Positions 1 through 10,606 of a stretch of 64,000 nt of DNA are shown piece by piece. The notes beneath the pieces were generated by a model that worked only from the letters and a program-made list of their open reading frames with translations, had not been told where the DNA came from and ran no database searches. The stretch's first letter is position 1; every line of letters begins with the position of its first letter. Source of the stretch: Psilocybe azurescens (lineage: Eukaryota > Basidiomycota > Agaricomycetes > Agaricales > Agrocybaceae); the NCBI GenBank assembly GCA_023853785.1, contig JAJIRX010000323.1:16349-80348 (forward strand), read 5' to 3'. The position numbers were made by a program, and so were the translations under genes.

Positions 1-308
1 CAAAGGTTGTCCATCGAAATGCCCAGTGATAGCTCAGACATACTCAAAGTACTACAAAGATGGAAGTTGTTCCGCAACGAGACCGTAGCTCATATATTGA
101 GTCAGTTTCTAATATGCCTCACAAGGGTTTCGGTGAGACAAGACCGCATTTCCAGTGAGGGAACTGAGATTAAATCATGGTGGTGCCAGGATGCTCCGTT
201 CGCGGCAACTCTTCCCGGAAAATTAGTATGATAATTAGCATAAGATAAGTCAACCGATATATATAGGAAGGTGTTTGGTGGAGGAAATTTATTCCAAAGC
301 AGCGCACA
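1..308. other. Upstream region of the membrane-protein gene
   Basis: I recognise no gene here. The short open frames have no family resemblance. The stretch directly precedes the start codon at 309 and probably holds the promoter of the gene at 309-1630, but I see no clear TATA box. Confidence 0.4.
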
Positions 309-1630
309 ATGTCTACACCTGACATTCCGTTACCAGTCAATATCCAAGAGAATGAAATTGGCGCCAACCTCAATAGCTCAATGCTTTTTAATTTTCTCAT
401 GGGTAAATCTGTACTCCTGTGAATCACAACACCACAAACTTATTTATGTCAGGCATTTACACCATGGTATATGGAGGAACCATGTACCTTTACCGTGAGT
501 TCTTCCCTTCAACTTGGAAAGATACTTTATCAATAATGTGTCCTACAGTATCGAAGAAGCCTGCGAATTCAAATCATTGCATCGTTCTATCAGCTATTTC
601 AGTGCTGTATTTGCTTTGCTTCCTAGACTTCATTGTGCAATGGTACTACCTTGATTGGGTAGTTGTGATAAATGGAGCCACGCAAGAATCAATCTTTTGG
701 GAACAGTGGACAGCCTCCAATGGACCTGGATACTCGGTGATGCTCTAGAGAATTCCCTGTTCATTGTTTCCGATGGACTATTGGTGGGTCACTACTGTTG
801 ATTAATCCTTAATTCTCGTCAATGTCTTGACAGATATGGAGATGCTATCACGTCTGGGGACAATCATTCAGGGCAATTTTGGCTCCATTGATACTTTTAG
901 TCGCTGAATGTGGCAAGTCCCATGAATAAAGGTCCGGCATGAATACTTCTAATAGTAATAACATGTCATTGCAGGTCTCTTTGTTGTGACAACAGTTTTA
1001 AATGTGATATTTGGTCCGACAGTCAGTGATGCAAATGCTAGTCTATTCAATAATGTCACAAGTGCTCTGGGATTTGTGTCACTGGGCACCACTGCGACCA
1101 CAACATTTATAATTGGGTACAAAATACATTCTGCCTCCCAAACACATGGTTTACCATCCAGAAGATTATTCAACCACATTGCAATAATAATCATCGAGTC
1201 AGCTGCAGCTTACTCACTGGTACTACTCCTCGAGGCCATCATTGGTGTTGTTCCATCAATCATTGTGTGGGGATCCCCTATGCAAGAAGCTGATTATTAC
1301 ATGCAAGTAATTGTCACTGTTTCTGTGGCATGTATTTTCTAATGTTGATATGCACATTCTGTGTCTCTAACCTAGAAGCAGGGGATGGCACCAACAATTC
1401 TTGTCACCAGAATTGCTACAAATGATAGTCAAACAGTTTCCTCCACAATAACTCATATATCTGGCTTACAATTCAGATCACAGCAAGGGAGTGGCAATGG
1501 CCACAGTGAAAATGTCACTGGAGGAGACCTTAACCTCTCAGTTCAGGAAGACAAGGTGGGGCTAACACCACTGGTGATCGAAGTCAAGGAGTCCAGGGCA
1601 GACACCACATCTGGGGACAAACAAGTCTAG
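309..1630 (+). CDS. Basidiomycete multi-pass membrane protein (7TM-like), six exons, one apparent frameshift
   Basis: The role is unknown. The protein resembles a large mushroom family of uncharacterised multi-pass membrane proteins. Inferred exons are 309-402, 453-494, 549-783, 834-912, 975-1327 and about 1376-1630. Each junction keeps phase and restores family-like text: QWYYLDW, then SLFIVSDGLL joined to IWRCYHVWG, then AECGLFVVTT, then APTILVTRIA. Hydrophobic helices fill exons 3-5 and the C-terminal tail is polar. The intron at 913-974 starts with GC, not GT, and the one at 1328 may too. The frame must change near the T-run at 694-697: NGATQESIF is in one frame and ALENSLFIVSDG in another, so one base seems missing. 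An AATAAA signal lies just past the stop (1643-1648). The start at 309 is the first ATG in frame with the conserved text. Function is inferred from family resemblance only. Confidence 0.72.
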
Positions 1631-3206
1631 TACTTTGCGGCAAATAAACAGCTGATACATGGAAATCAGGTTTTACTTCTTTTCCATTTACTTTTCCTTA
1701 GATTTGCACATGTTGAACCAGCAGTTGATTTTTCAATTATTTAAAATATTTGTTCTTGTTTTTACATTCTTCATGGTTACACACCTACCTCTCTCGTTTT
1801 CTCTACTGTTGGATTCTTACAATCAGCGAATAAGCTTTTATGTTAGACATCCAACTTCATGAAACTGAATACATATCTAGTGCTGGAATTTATTGACACA
1901 ATGTATTGCCAGGCCAAAGCAGTATAATTTCAAATCCCTTGGTATCTGACCGTCAAGCATCCAGTTATTGACTCTTGCTTCTTATATTACATTTAAATGC
2001 TAACTCCATCTCAAATGCCTTCAAATGCACCCACTGTGTACCAATCCATCAATCCTGCTGCCCGCACCTAGATAAAACAGGCCAAAAACACCTCCACAGA
2101 CCTTTGGGTTCATGCAGTTCATCCACTCTCACACCCTCTATCTGCCACACACCTTCTCAATAGAAATGCCGTTGCTCATGCTGCATTAAATTTTAACCCT
2201 CCCACTCCCAGTGCCAGTTCTACCGGTTGTGTGAGTCCCTACCTTGTCCCAAATGCACATGAACATACACTCATACTCCCCCCTCTCCGTACGCAGCCCA
2301 TTTGCCACAGTTTCCTGCCATGGCACACAATTGAGGTGCATTAGAGCAGCAAATTCATATGTCCAAAATCTTCTGACTCTCGTATCTTATCTTGCCTTCA
2401 ATCTAATAAGTCTACTTGGTGGGAGCACTGCAAAATGCGTGTGTTGTCCCAGTAGATCTGGAGAAGCAGATCATGCTAAGACAAATGGTGCTTGCTGTTG
2501 TGTTCGAGGGTTGACCTTATGTGAAATGGCGGGGTCATGCCTGCAGAACACATACACTCACAATCAAATTCTGCCCACAACACAACAAACTAATTACCCC
2601 AAGTGGATGGATCGATAGCCTCGTTTCCATGTACAAGCGAACTAGTAATTTGCTACTCCCCACGCCTGTGCATGCGCTGGAACTTATAAACAAGCTGGTG
2701 AGAGTAGAAGTTGTCATTGTAGGCAGTAAAGCCTACCCAGCACCATTTGATCCAAATGTAGAGGTACACATCGGCATATCTTGGTCAATTTATTTCGGGA
2801 GTGAAATTGGGGAAGAGAGAGCAAGGTATTGCTGTACCGGGGCTTCATGGAAATCATGAGTGCTTGAAAACTCCACATTCGAGATATGTTTGGTATCGAG
2901 ACATTCTAGGATGTTGAACAATGATAATGATTCAATAAGATGTCCCACAAGAAAAAGAGGCCTACCTTCATTCCCAAAATACAAGTAAATAGTTCCCTCC
3001 TTCTCATCCAGTCAGAATCCCCCCACAAAAATGCGACCTCATCTGCCTTCGGTCCTGATAGTCGACACCGCCTTGGCCTTGACCATCATTGTCCTTTCTA
3101 TCCCATGGAGAAGTCTCTTTTCCCTCAACACGGCATTTTAAATCTGTGCACTATTCTAGCAGCTCATTATATGAGAGACACCTTTGTGAAATGAGGTCAG
3201 TAGAGC
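1631..3206. other. Intergenic, no gene recognised
   Basis: After the polyadenylation-like signal the sequence is mixed AT-rich DNA with short open frames that look random. I see no transposase motif and no repeat shared with the rest of the window. Confidence 0.4.
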
Positions 3207-3255
3207 GTGTACTTTACAGTGCCCCCATATTCCGTTGGACTCCAACGGACTTTCA

Positions 3256-3263
3256 CCGGACCC
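3256..3263. repeat. 8-bp target-site duplication of element A, left copy
   Basis: CCGGACCC directly precedes the element start and is repeated exactly at 5506-5513. Eight bases fits hAT- and KDZ/Zisupton-type transposition. Confidence 0.75.
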
Positions 3264-3269
3264 GAGGTC

Positions 3270-3600
3270 TTTACCCTCACCTATATATTCCGGGTGGAGT
3301 CCACCAACTCCATGCCGGAGTTGGTGGAGTCCACATGGAGTTTGGTGACTTTTTTTGGCAGGTGTACCAGCCATTTAGAGTGGAAGCTCCACCTGGAGTC
3401 CAGCTGGAATCCGCTCATCCTCCATGTGGGCCAATGTGGAGGATGTGGAACTCCATGTGGACTCCATGTGGAACTTCATCTGAGTCTCACATCCTCCATA
3501 TGGATTCCATATGGATTTGACTCAAGAAGCATGTATATCAGCATTAATACACTATTTCAGGGTCAATTTCTAATGGACTCCAGGTGGAGGATGATCCCCA
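3270..3600. repeat. Subterminal array of short palindromes around GGACTCC
   Basis: The stretch is packed with overlapping variants of TGGAGTCCA, CCATGTGGAGTCC and their complements. Nearly every 10-15 bases can pair with a neighbour. Similar arrays occur at 5240-5870, 5954-6190, 7810-8110, 24000-24180, 32080-32340, 33410-33520, 44950-45210 and 63290-63610, always next to an element end. Confidence 0.8.
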
Positions 3601-3648
3601 GATTTTATTTATATTTTATTTATATTTTATTATAATGTAAAAAAAAAA

Positions 3649-3722
3649 GGCACCAACAGGAATTGAACTCGGGCATCCGAGAATGCCGCACACTGACGTT
3701 AAACCAACTAAGCTATAGAGCC
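3649..3722 (-). tRNA. tRNA-like module (tRNA pseudogene or SINE-type head) inside element A
   Basis: On the minus strand a 74-base stretch has a box-A-like TAGCTTAGTTGG, a box-B-like GAGTTCAATTC and a hairpin GGCAT/ATGCC placed like a long variable arm. Its ends, GGCTCTA and TGGTGCC, pair at six of seven positions. The T-stem pairs poorly and the anticodon arm is unclear, so a working tRNA is unlikely. A second copy of the same type is at 7701-7775, at the same relative place in the inverted unit. It could supply internal Pol III promoter boxes. Confidence 0.55.
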
Positions 3723-4204
3723 TTTGTAATTCATCAAATTTTGATGGCCTACATACCAATACGGCTATTTACCGGCATTTCTCGGCAAGTGACAAATAAC
3801 ATCACGTATGTGACTTATTGATGCCACGTCGGTCCGTTTATTATTTCCACCACCCCACCTCTTCCTCCGACCACCACCACCCCGCTGCCGGCCGTCGTGC
3901 GTGCCCCCACCTCGCCGTCGCCGGTCGGGAGCCAGGCCCATGCCAACCCGACCCGACCACGCATCGCATCGCAACGAACCGAGACCGACGAAGAACAGAG
4001 CGGACACCCGCTTGAGCGAAGGGAGGTGAGTACCGAACGAAGACGGAACAAGGCGGGTGGAGAGCGAGGAAACGAGGCGAGGCGAATCTGCGGAGCGAGG
4101 GGGAAGCGAAATGCGATGCGAACGAGGAGCGAGGTCGCGACCCCAGGTAAGTTGTGAATTCGCATGCCGCCCCCATTAACCGCTCCCCCTCTTTTTCGTG
4201 TAGG

Positions 4205-4860
4205 CCGGCGACAACGACAACGATGGGTACGTGCGATGCGTACAACGATGGAGTACGACGGCCGCAGGACGGCGTCACGGACGGCGACACCAACACGTCG
4301 CAGACCATGGCGACGGCGAGTACAACAGCGACATGACAACGGCCACGGCGACCACGGCGACCACGTGTCACGACGGCCACGACAACAACAACGGCGTGTA
4401 CGACAGCCACGACAACGACGACAACGCGTGTGGCGGCCACGACAACGACAACGGCGACAGCGTCACGACGGCCATGACAACGACAACGGCGTGTACGACA
4501 ACAACAACGGCGTGTATGACAGCCACAACAACGACAACGACAACAGCGTGCGACAGCCACAACGGCGACAGCAGCGTGTGCGACGCGGCGGCGGCGTGTG
4601 CGACAGCCACAACGGCGGCGACAACGCGTGCGACAGCCACAACGGCGACAGCAACGTGTACGACGATGACGACGGCGTATACGACAGCCACAACGACGGC
4701 GACAACGCGTATGACAGGCGCAGCGGACACGACAGCACAACGTACGGACACGCCAGACACGTCGACGGCCACCACGGCGTGTACGAAGGCTACCACAGCG
4801 TGTACGACGGCCACCACAACGACGACAATGCGTACGGCGGGGCTACGAGCGACACGGCCA
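4205..4860. repeat. GC-rich minisatellite core of element A
   Basis: The region consists of degenerate units built from ACGACAACGACAACGGC, GTGTACGACAGCCAC and similar words. Steps are mostly multiples of three, so long open frames appear in several frames on both strands (Thr-, Asp- and Arg-rich or Val-rich). These frames have no domain and are best read as a by-product of the repeat. Confidence 0.75.
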
Positions 4861-5239
4861 TCCTCTCGCCCTTTTTTCTTCTTTTTTATTTTTTTTATCT
4901 CGTTTTCTCTTTTTTTTTTTCATGTTCATGTGCTTCTATATTTATTTGAACCAACTATGTACCCTCTCGCCTCCTTTTTTGTCTGTTTTGTATGTTTTTC
5001 TTTTATTTCTTTTGTTTTATATATTTTTATATATTTCTTTTTTATGTTTCAGTGGTGATGAACTTCGCTAGTAGATAATATTGTAGATAATAATGTAGTA
5101 TATAGTTTTTAATATATTATATATACATTCTTACATGAATTTACTCTAAGAAAATACATTCCAATTAAAATCTGGCTATAGCTGGACTTTGTGAAATTCA
5201 ATAAGTCTGCTCTCTGATGGCCTAAGCTGGAATATTGTT

Positions 5240-5950
5240 ACCCAGGTATGGAGTCCAGGTGGATTCTAATTGAACTCCACCTGGACTCCACCTAGACCAC
5301 CTGGACTCCACCTGGCCTCCAGTTGGATTCAAGTGGAATTTCTTGAAGTCCATGTGGAGTCCATGTGGAGTCCACCTGAACTCCACCTATCAAAGATAAC
5401 TTTCTGAACACTTGGATATGTTCCAGATGGAGTCCATGTGGAGTCCACCACTTCTGTATGGAGTTGGTGGACTCCACATGGAGTATGGGTGGAGGTAAAG
5501 TACACCCGGACCCAGCCAATTCCAATGGACAGTCCATTGGACGTCCAACGGATTCCATTGGACTTGACAAAATTCCGGTACCAGTCCAGTCAGAGTCCAG
5601 CCAAATTCCGGTCAAAGTCCGGTCAAGTCACTTCAAGACAAAAAACAGGTGGACTGGCCGGACTGTCCAGTCCGTTGGACTTCCGTTGGACTTCCAGTGG
5701 ACTTCCACCTGACTCTCAGCACTTAATTAGACCAGATCCAAGAGTGCTCTGTCCAGTGGATGTCCAGTGGACTGTCACTGGTTTAATTGCAGACTTGGGA
5801 GGGGAGTTAGGGGCAGTAGCAGTGTTCTTGGAAGCTTTGGGAGCCATATTAAGGAAGCTAGGTCACTAGGATAATACTTCAATCTTATCTTTAATTCATG
5901 TAACAATGTAATATAATATATTGAAAACTATATACTACATTATTATCTGA
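5240..5950. repeat. Right palindrome array of element A and adjoining arm of the outer element
   Basis: Up to 5505 this is the right subterminal array of element A. From 5514 onward the GGACTCC-type text resumes with a different flavour (GTCCAGTGGA, TCCGTTGGAC). It then passes into an AT-rich block near 5880-5950 that matches the AT-rich block at 6200-6300. Confidence 0.6.
5506..5513. repeat. 8-bp target-site duplication of element A, right copy
   Basis: CCGGACCC follows the element end and matches 3256-3263. Joining the flanks across element A restores continuous GGACTCC-type palindrome sequence of the outer element. Confidence 0.75.
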
Positions 5951-5953
5951 CTT

Positions 5954-6310
5954 GTGTACTTTACCTCCACCCAGGAACTCCATGTGGAGTCCACCGACTC
6001 CATACAAAAGTGGTGGACTCCACATGGACTCCATCTGGAACATATGCAAATGTCCCAAAAATTATCTTTGGTAGGTGGAGTTCAGATGGACTCCAGGTGG
6101 ACTCCAGGTAGTGTCCAGGTGGAGTTCAATTAGACACCACCTGGAGTCCACCTGGACTCCAGTTGGAGTTCCCAACTTTAACTTCATGGAATAGAATTCA
6201 ATTGGATTCCAACTGAAATATATTAATGTTTCAATCTTAATGTAAATTCATATAAGTGTAATATAATATTAACAACTATCTATTACATTGTTACATACTG
6301 CGAGATCCAT
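5954..6310. repeat. Second right-type end, inverted relative to element A
   Basis: Starting GTGTACTTTACCTCCACCC, this stretch is an inverted copy of the right end of element A (5240-5505). It includes the words around TGGAACATATGCAAATGT and the later AT-rich block. It shows either a third nested insertion or a duplication of the end. Confidence 0.6.
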
Positions 6311-6479
6311 CATTAAAAATTTAAAAACAAAAACAAAAACATAAATTTAAATTTAAAAAGAAAATGGGGATGGAGGTACATACCTGGGTCAGATGAACAA
6401 ATAAATATATAAATGTAAAAGAAAAGAAGAAAAAACACAAAAAAAAGGGAAAACCTTAAAAAAGGGGGTGGGAGGGTCA

Positions 6480-7400
6480 TCGTCGTGGGGTGTGTCGTGT
6501 TGGGTGTACGTGGCCATATGGCGGTGTCGTCCTACCCCCGCCGTGTCTGTCGTCGTTGTCTTCGCACTCGCCGTCTCACCCTCGCTGTCTCGCCCTCGCT
6601 GTCTCGCCCTTGCCCTTGCCCTGCCCCCGCCGTCTCACCCTCACCCTCACCCCGCCTCCGCTGTCTTGCCCTCACCCCTGCCGTCTTCGCCCCCCCGGCC
6701 GTCTTGCCGCCCCTCGCCCTGCCCCGCCGTCTCGCCCTCACCCCCACCGTCTTGCCCTCACCCCCGCCGTCTTCGCCCCCCTTTGCCCTGCCCCGCCGTC
6801 TCGCCCTCACCCCGCCGTCTCGCCCTCACCCCCGCCGTCTCGCCCTCACCCCCACTGTCTTGCCCCCGCTGTCTTGCCCCCCGCTGTCTTGCCCCCTCGC
6901 CCTGCCCCCGCCGTCTCGCCCTCATCCTTGCCTCGCCGCCGCCGTCTTGCCCCCTTGCTCCTGCCCCCGCCCGTCTTGCCCTGCCCCCGCCGTCTTGCCC
7001 TCATCCTTGCCCTCGCCCCTGCTGTCTCGCCCCCGCCGCCTTGTCCTACGCCCCTGCCGTCTCGTCCTCACCCCCGCCATCTCGCCCTCGCTCCCGCCCG
7101 TCTTCGGCCTTACCCCCGCCGTCTCGCCCTCACCCCCGCCGTCTTGCCCTCACCCCCGCCGTCTTGCCCCCGCCGTCTCGCCCTCACTGTCTCGCCCCAC
7201 TGTCTTGCCCCCGCCATCTTGCCCTCGCCCTCACCCTCACCCTCACCCTCACCGTCTCACCCCGCTGTCTTGCACCACCCTCGCTGTGCCCGTCGCTGTC
7301 GCTGTCTCGCCGCACCGTCTTCGCCCCCCACCCTCGCTGTCGCTGTCGCTGTCCTCGCTGTCGCCCTTGCCGTCGCTGTCGCTGTCGCCGTCATCTGCGT
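6480..7400. repeat. GC-rich minisatellite core of the inverted unit
   Basis: Tandem units of CCGTCTCGCCCTCACCCC and related words fill this block. Three open frames of more than 350 codons run through it on the plus strand, all Pro/Ser/Leu/Arg-rich, because the unit length tolerates every frame. On the minus strand it continues as GACAGCGACAGCGA repeats. It lies between the T-rich and GC-rich head blocks, exactly as the core of element A does. Confidence 0.75.
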
Positions 7401-7700
7401 TCTCGTCATCGTGGTACTCCTTGTCAGCGTCCGGCGTTGTCATTATTGTTGCCGCGGTCGCGGTTGTGGTTGTGGCCGTCGTGGTCATGTTCGTCCTCCG
7501 TCCACGTCGGGTTGGCTTTCGCCTGGCTCTGACCGACGAGGGCGGTAGTGGTGGCGGAAGGAAAAGTGGGGCCGGAATCAACAACGGACCGACGTGGCAT
7601 CAACATGTCACGCGCGCGTTGTTGTTTGGCCGGTGCTGAGCAGTGCCGAGAATTTCGGCCGCATCGCTATCTATTTAACTAATTTTTTTGTTTTCCATAA

Positions 7701-7775
7701 GCCTTTGTGGCTCAGTTGGTTTATCCTGCTTGTGTTCGGCGTTCTCCGATGCCCAAGTTCAATTCTCGTTTTTGT
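7701..7775 (+). tRNA. tRNA-like module of the inverted unit
   Basis: A box-A-like TGGCTCAGTTGG (7708-7719) and box-B-like AAGTTCAATTC (7755-7765) are spaced as in tRNA genes, with a hairpin GGCGT/ATGCC between them. It is homologous to 3649-3722. The acceptor and T stems are poor, so it is probably not a functional tRNA. Confidence 0.5.
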
Positions 7776-8126
7776 CTTTTTTTCTATACTATTATAAATT
7801 ATAATAAAAGGACATCCATTGGACTTCCATTGGAATTCTGTTGGACTTGTCTGCTGGAATTCCAATGGTCATGTCCAGTGGGATTCCGATGGACTTCCAT
7901 TGGACTTCCGTTGGTCCTTTGACTGCTGGTTTGGCATTATTCCAGTGGACAGTCCACCCGGACAGTCCGTTGGACTTGTAGTCCGTCGGACATTCACCGG
8001 AATCTCACCGGAATCTCACCGGAAAATTTCAGCAGTCCTAGACCAGAAAAATTGTCATTCTGAATATAGAAAGTCCAACGGAGTCCGACCGAGTCCAACC
8101 AAAAATGGGGGCCGTGTAAAGACCTC

Positions 8127-8680
8127 ATAAAAACTGTACCACATACCCATCTCACCACAATATCTGCCAGTTCTGGCTTGTGACACTTTTTCTTGGAAGT
8201 AGAGGAGGTATCTATGCCCTTGGCTATTGCAGTCATCAGGATACAACCAAGTCCTTTACAGACATAAATTAGTGACAACAGATGACAGGCCCTTTCAGCC
8301 CAATGTTTGGCATGTTTCTGAATAGTGGCTTCTAGGTCTGGGGCTTTTGGAACAGTTGCTTCAGCCAGTCTTCCAAGTGATTGATGCTCACCTTTGGGTA
8401 GGAGTGAAGAGATCAACATCCAAGTTATCAGTGGTGTGGAAAAATAAATGTCCTGCAAGAAAATCGATAACAGGCAAGCCTTCTTTGGGAATATTTTTAC
8501 ATCCCAAGATATTCTGGAAGTGCTCCTTGATTAGACCCAAGCAGAGGTTATGCATTGGATTGATCAGCAGGTGCTTGGTCACATTATATTATGGCAAACA
8601 AAGCAATTCAAAAGAACATAGGCTCAATAAGTCAAAGGAACTGTCTGCCAGGTTGTGAGTTGGTGTGTCATGGTACATTT
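8127..8680 (-). pseudogene. CACTA/Plavaka-type transposase fragment
   Basis: On the minus strand the text LINPMHNLCLGLIKEHFQN matches the DPMHNLFLGLVKEHF-type motif of mushroom CACTA-like (tnp2/Plavaka) transposases. It is followed in shifting frames by KAPDLEATIQKHAKHWAERA. At least one frame change separates the two parts, and stops appear upstream near 8640. The fragment abuts the right limit of the composite element at 8126, so the insertion may have broken it. The exact family is uncertain. Confidence 0.5.
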
Positions 8681-10606
8681 GAGCATGGAGTCAGCAGGAA
8701 TCATTGGTGTGCCATGTCCAGGTAGTATATTCAAAGTTGTTATAAGATTTTTGTTAGACTGCAAGTGCAAACTGAACAGAAGAATTCATGATTATGCAAA
8801 GAGAAGCTGACAATTTTGCAAGCAGCTGGAAGATCTGCTATGATGGAAATGAGCACTGAGATGCTTGCTGTGGAGTGTGATTGCAGCTTTAACACTTCAA
8901 TCAAATTTTACAATGACTAGTTCATCACTGGGAAGGTAAGCTTGTGCTTTTAATAATTGTACTACACAACAATCTTCAAACAGGGAGTGAATATGAGGCT
9001 TAGCTCACAAGTAATATGTTTTTGTATGACTTCTTGGTGGGTGCTGAGACTTTTACAAATCTCTACTCTAACAAAATATCATTTCCAGACATTTTTAGGG
9101 TCACTATCAGCAGGTATACGCTTCAAGCTGAAGTGTGGGGTTCAAAATTCCACAGAATCTCTTCTCTAACACAGTACTATTTCCAGACCTTCTTAGGGTC
9201 ACTATCAGTGGGTATGTGCTTCAAGCTAAATAAATTGGTGGCCTTCTTGATTTAATACAACACAATTTGACCCTCTTGTCTTACTAACTGAAGACCTTCT
9301 TGGCCTTGGAAATATAGAATGAGAGGGAACTAGGTTGTGAAGCTAGCTAGTGCACTCTATATCTTGGTTGGCCTCTTGCCAGATATAAAATCAATGTTTT
9401 TAGACTTAGTGGGGTGAGGTGAACTCTTCTAGTATTTCTTGCTTTCTGATGTTCAAAGCACTACTTTCAATTTGAAAAGATGAACAATATATTGCTATTG
9501 CTTGACAAGCAACTAACATCCTCAAAGTTCTTAATACTTTCAGAAAAAGCAGACACAGAATAATTCTGAACTGTATGTTCTTGGGGTAAAATTACCTGTT
9601 CAATATCTATGTAGATATGTTTAATTTATAGCTACAGGTACATACAATCTTGGAGAATAATTTAGTAAATCAAATCCCTATTACAAACCCCGAACTACAT
9701 GTTTCTCAAACCATAAGCCTTTCTACAACCAATCAGATTGCTAATAATCTATGTGAATACTGTGTGCCTAGCTAATACTTAGCACTCTTCAGCTGTTATT
9801 TTCTTAGGTATACAGACCATGATGTTTGACAGTAAAATGTCTTCAGCATTTGCCTAAGAACCCAGCTGACAATAGGTTTGTATGGTTAAACCATGTTATT
9901 CAATTTATTCATCAACTCAGCACATGTCAAACTCTTATTATGAGTTAACTGTGCATTGAGCCATGCACTATTCTGCTTCTCTTATTGGTTGAGAATACTC
10001 TTCATATTTGTATACTCTGATCTGCTCAGCTAGATGCACATGCATTATTTGTTATTGCTTCCAGAATATGAAGACTTGCTTGGCAGTCCTCATTTTTCCT
10101 TTATGTTTCAGATAGCTAAAGCTACCCTTGGCCCATACTGTGATTGGACTCATCTAATGAGAGCCAAGCTGGTTCATTCTGACTGTCTATGATGTATGAG
10201 GACCTGTATTGCACTCCACAAGACCTCTAGAGTATTTCAATGCTAAGTCTTAATTGTATCACATGTAGTTAGTGCATGCTAATTTTAGAATACACAACCG
10301 ACTGTACTGTGTCTCAACCTCAGCTAACACTTTTCCCTTCCTCTGTTGTTCTTCCATCAATTCATAGTTACATCTTTTTACAGGTAGTGTGTCATTATTT
10401 ACAATAGCTAGCCCAACCAATCAGTATTTAGACATAATCATGCCATTCACACTGCTTAGCTGTGAGCCAATACTGTTTATTTTGTAGTTTCCTCCATCCT
10501 TTGTGAATGTATTACTGCTCACTTATATACATCTGGATGCTGAAAATTTCAGCTATTCTTCATTATGCATCCTTTTACACAGCTAGCCATGTAACAGTCT
10601 CATCAA
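8681..10606. other. AT-rich anonymous region
   Basis: No gene or transposase motif is recognised. The only structure seen is the ~98-base tandem duplication at 9059-9235, listed separately. Confidence 0.4.
9059..9235. repeat. Two diverged ~98-bp tandem copies
   Basis: Both copies carry TTTCCAGAC, then CTTAGGGTCACTATCAG or its variant, then GGTAT, then CTTCAAGCT. They begin near 9060 and 9158. Confidence 0.65.

Larger units (their letters stand above)
3264..5505 (+). mobile_element. GGACTCCA element A, complete, with 8-bp target duplication
   Basis: A 2,242-bp unit starts GAGGTCTTTACCCTCACC and ends GGTAAAGTACAC, whose complement is GTGTACTTTACC. It is flanked on both sides by CCGGACCC (3256-3263 and 5506-5513). 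Order inside: subterminal palindrome array (about 3290-3600), AT-rich run, tRNA-like module on the minus strand (3649-3722), GC-rich head, minisatellite (about 4205-4860), T-rich block (4865-5050), AT-rich block and right palindrome array (5240-5500). No transposase is visible, so it is probably non-autonomous. It sits inside the outer element. Confidence 0.75.
3207..8126. mobile_element. Composite of nested GGACTCCA elements (outer unit)
   Basis: The left limit reads GTGTACTTTACAG and the right limit, on the other strand, GAGGTCTTTACACGG. Both continue into CCCCCAT and then GTTGGACTC, so they look like the two inverted ends of one element. Inside sits element A (3264-5505), with its own target duplication. 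A second right-type end, in inverted orientation, starts at 5954. After removing A the remaining parts run in the opposite direction to A: right end, AT-rich block, pyrimidine block, minisatellite, GC-rich head, tRNA-like module and left end. I find no convincing target duplication for the outer limits (AGTAGAGC before, ATAAAAAC after), so the outer structure may be rearranged. Confidence 0.6.

Noticed and set aside
3270..3600. Palindromic repeats as a possible CRISPR array
   Set aside because: Units overlap, vary in sequence and have no spacer structure. The host looks eukaryotic.
3841..4740. 299-codon minus-strand Arg/Val-rich frame and overlapping plus-strand frames up to 275 codons
   Set aside because: They lie in the minisatellite core. 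All frames are open because of the repeat, and none shows a domain.
7249..7584. Minus-strand Asp/Thr-rich frame
   Set aside because: It is the reverse reading of the minisatellite edge and the GC-rich head. The homologous head at 3.8-4.0 kb does not keep the frame.
6468..7639. Three overlapping plus-strand frames of 352-384 codons
   Set aside because: Same cause: tandem CCGTCTCGCCCTCACCC units. Pro/Ser/Arg repeats in every frame point to repeat DNA, not a gene.
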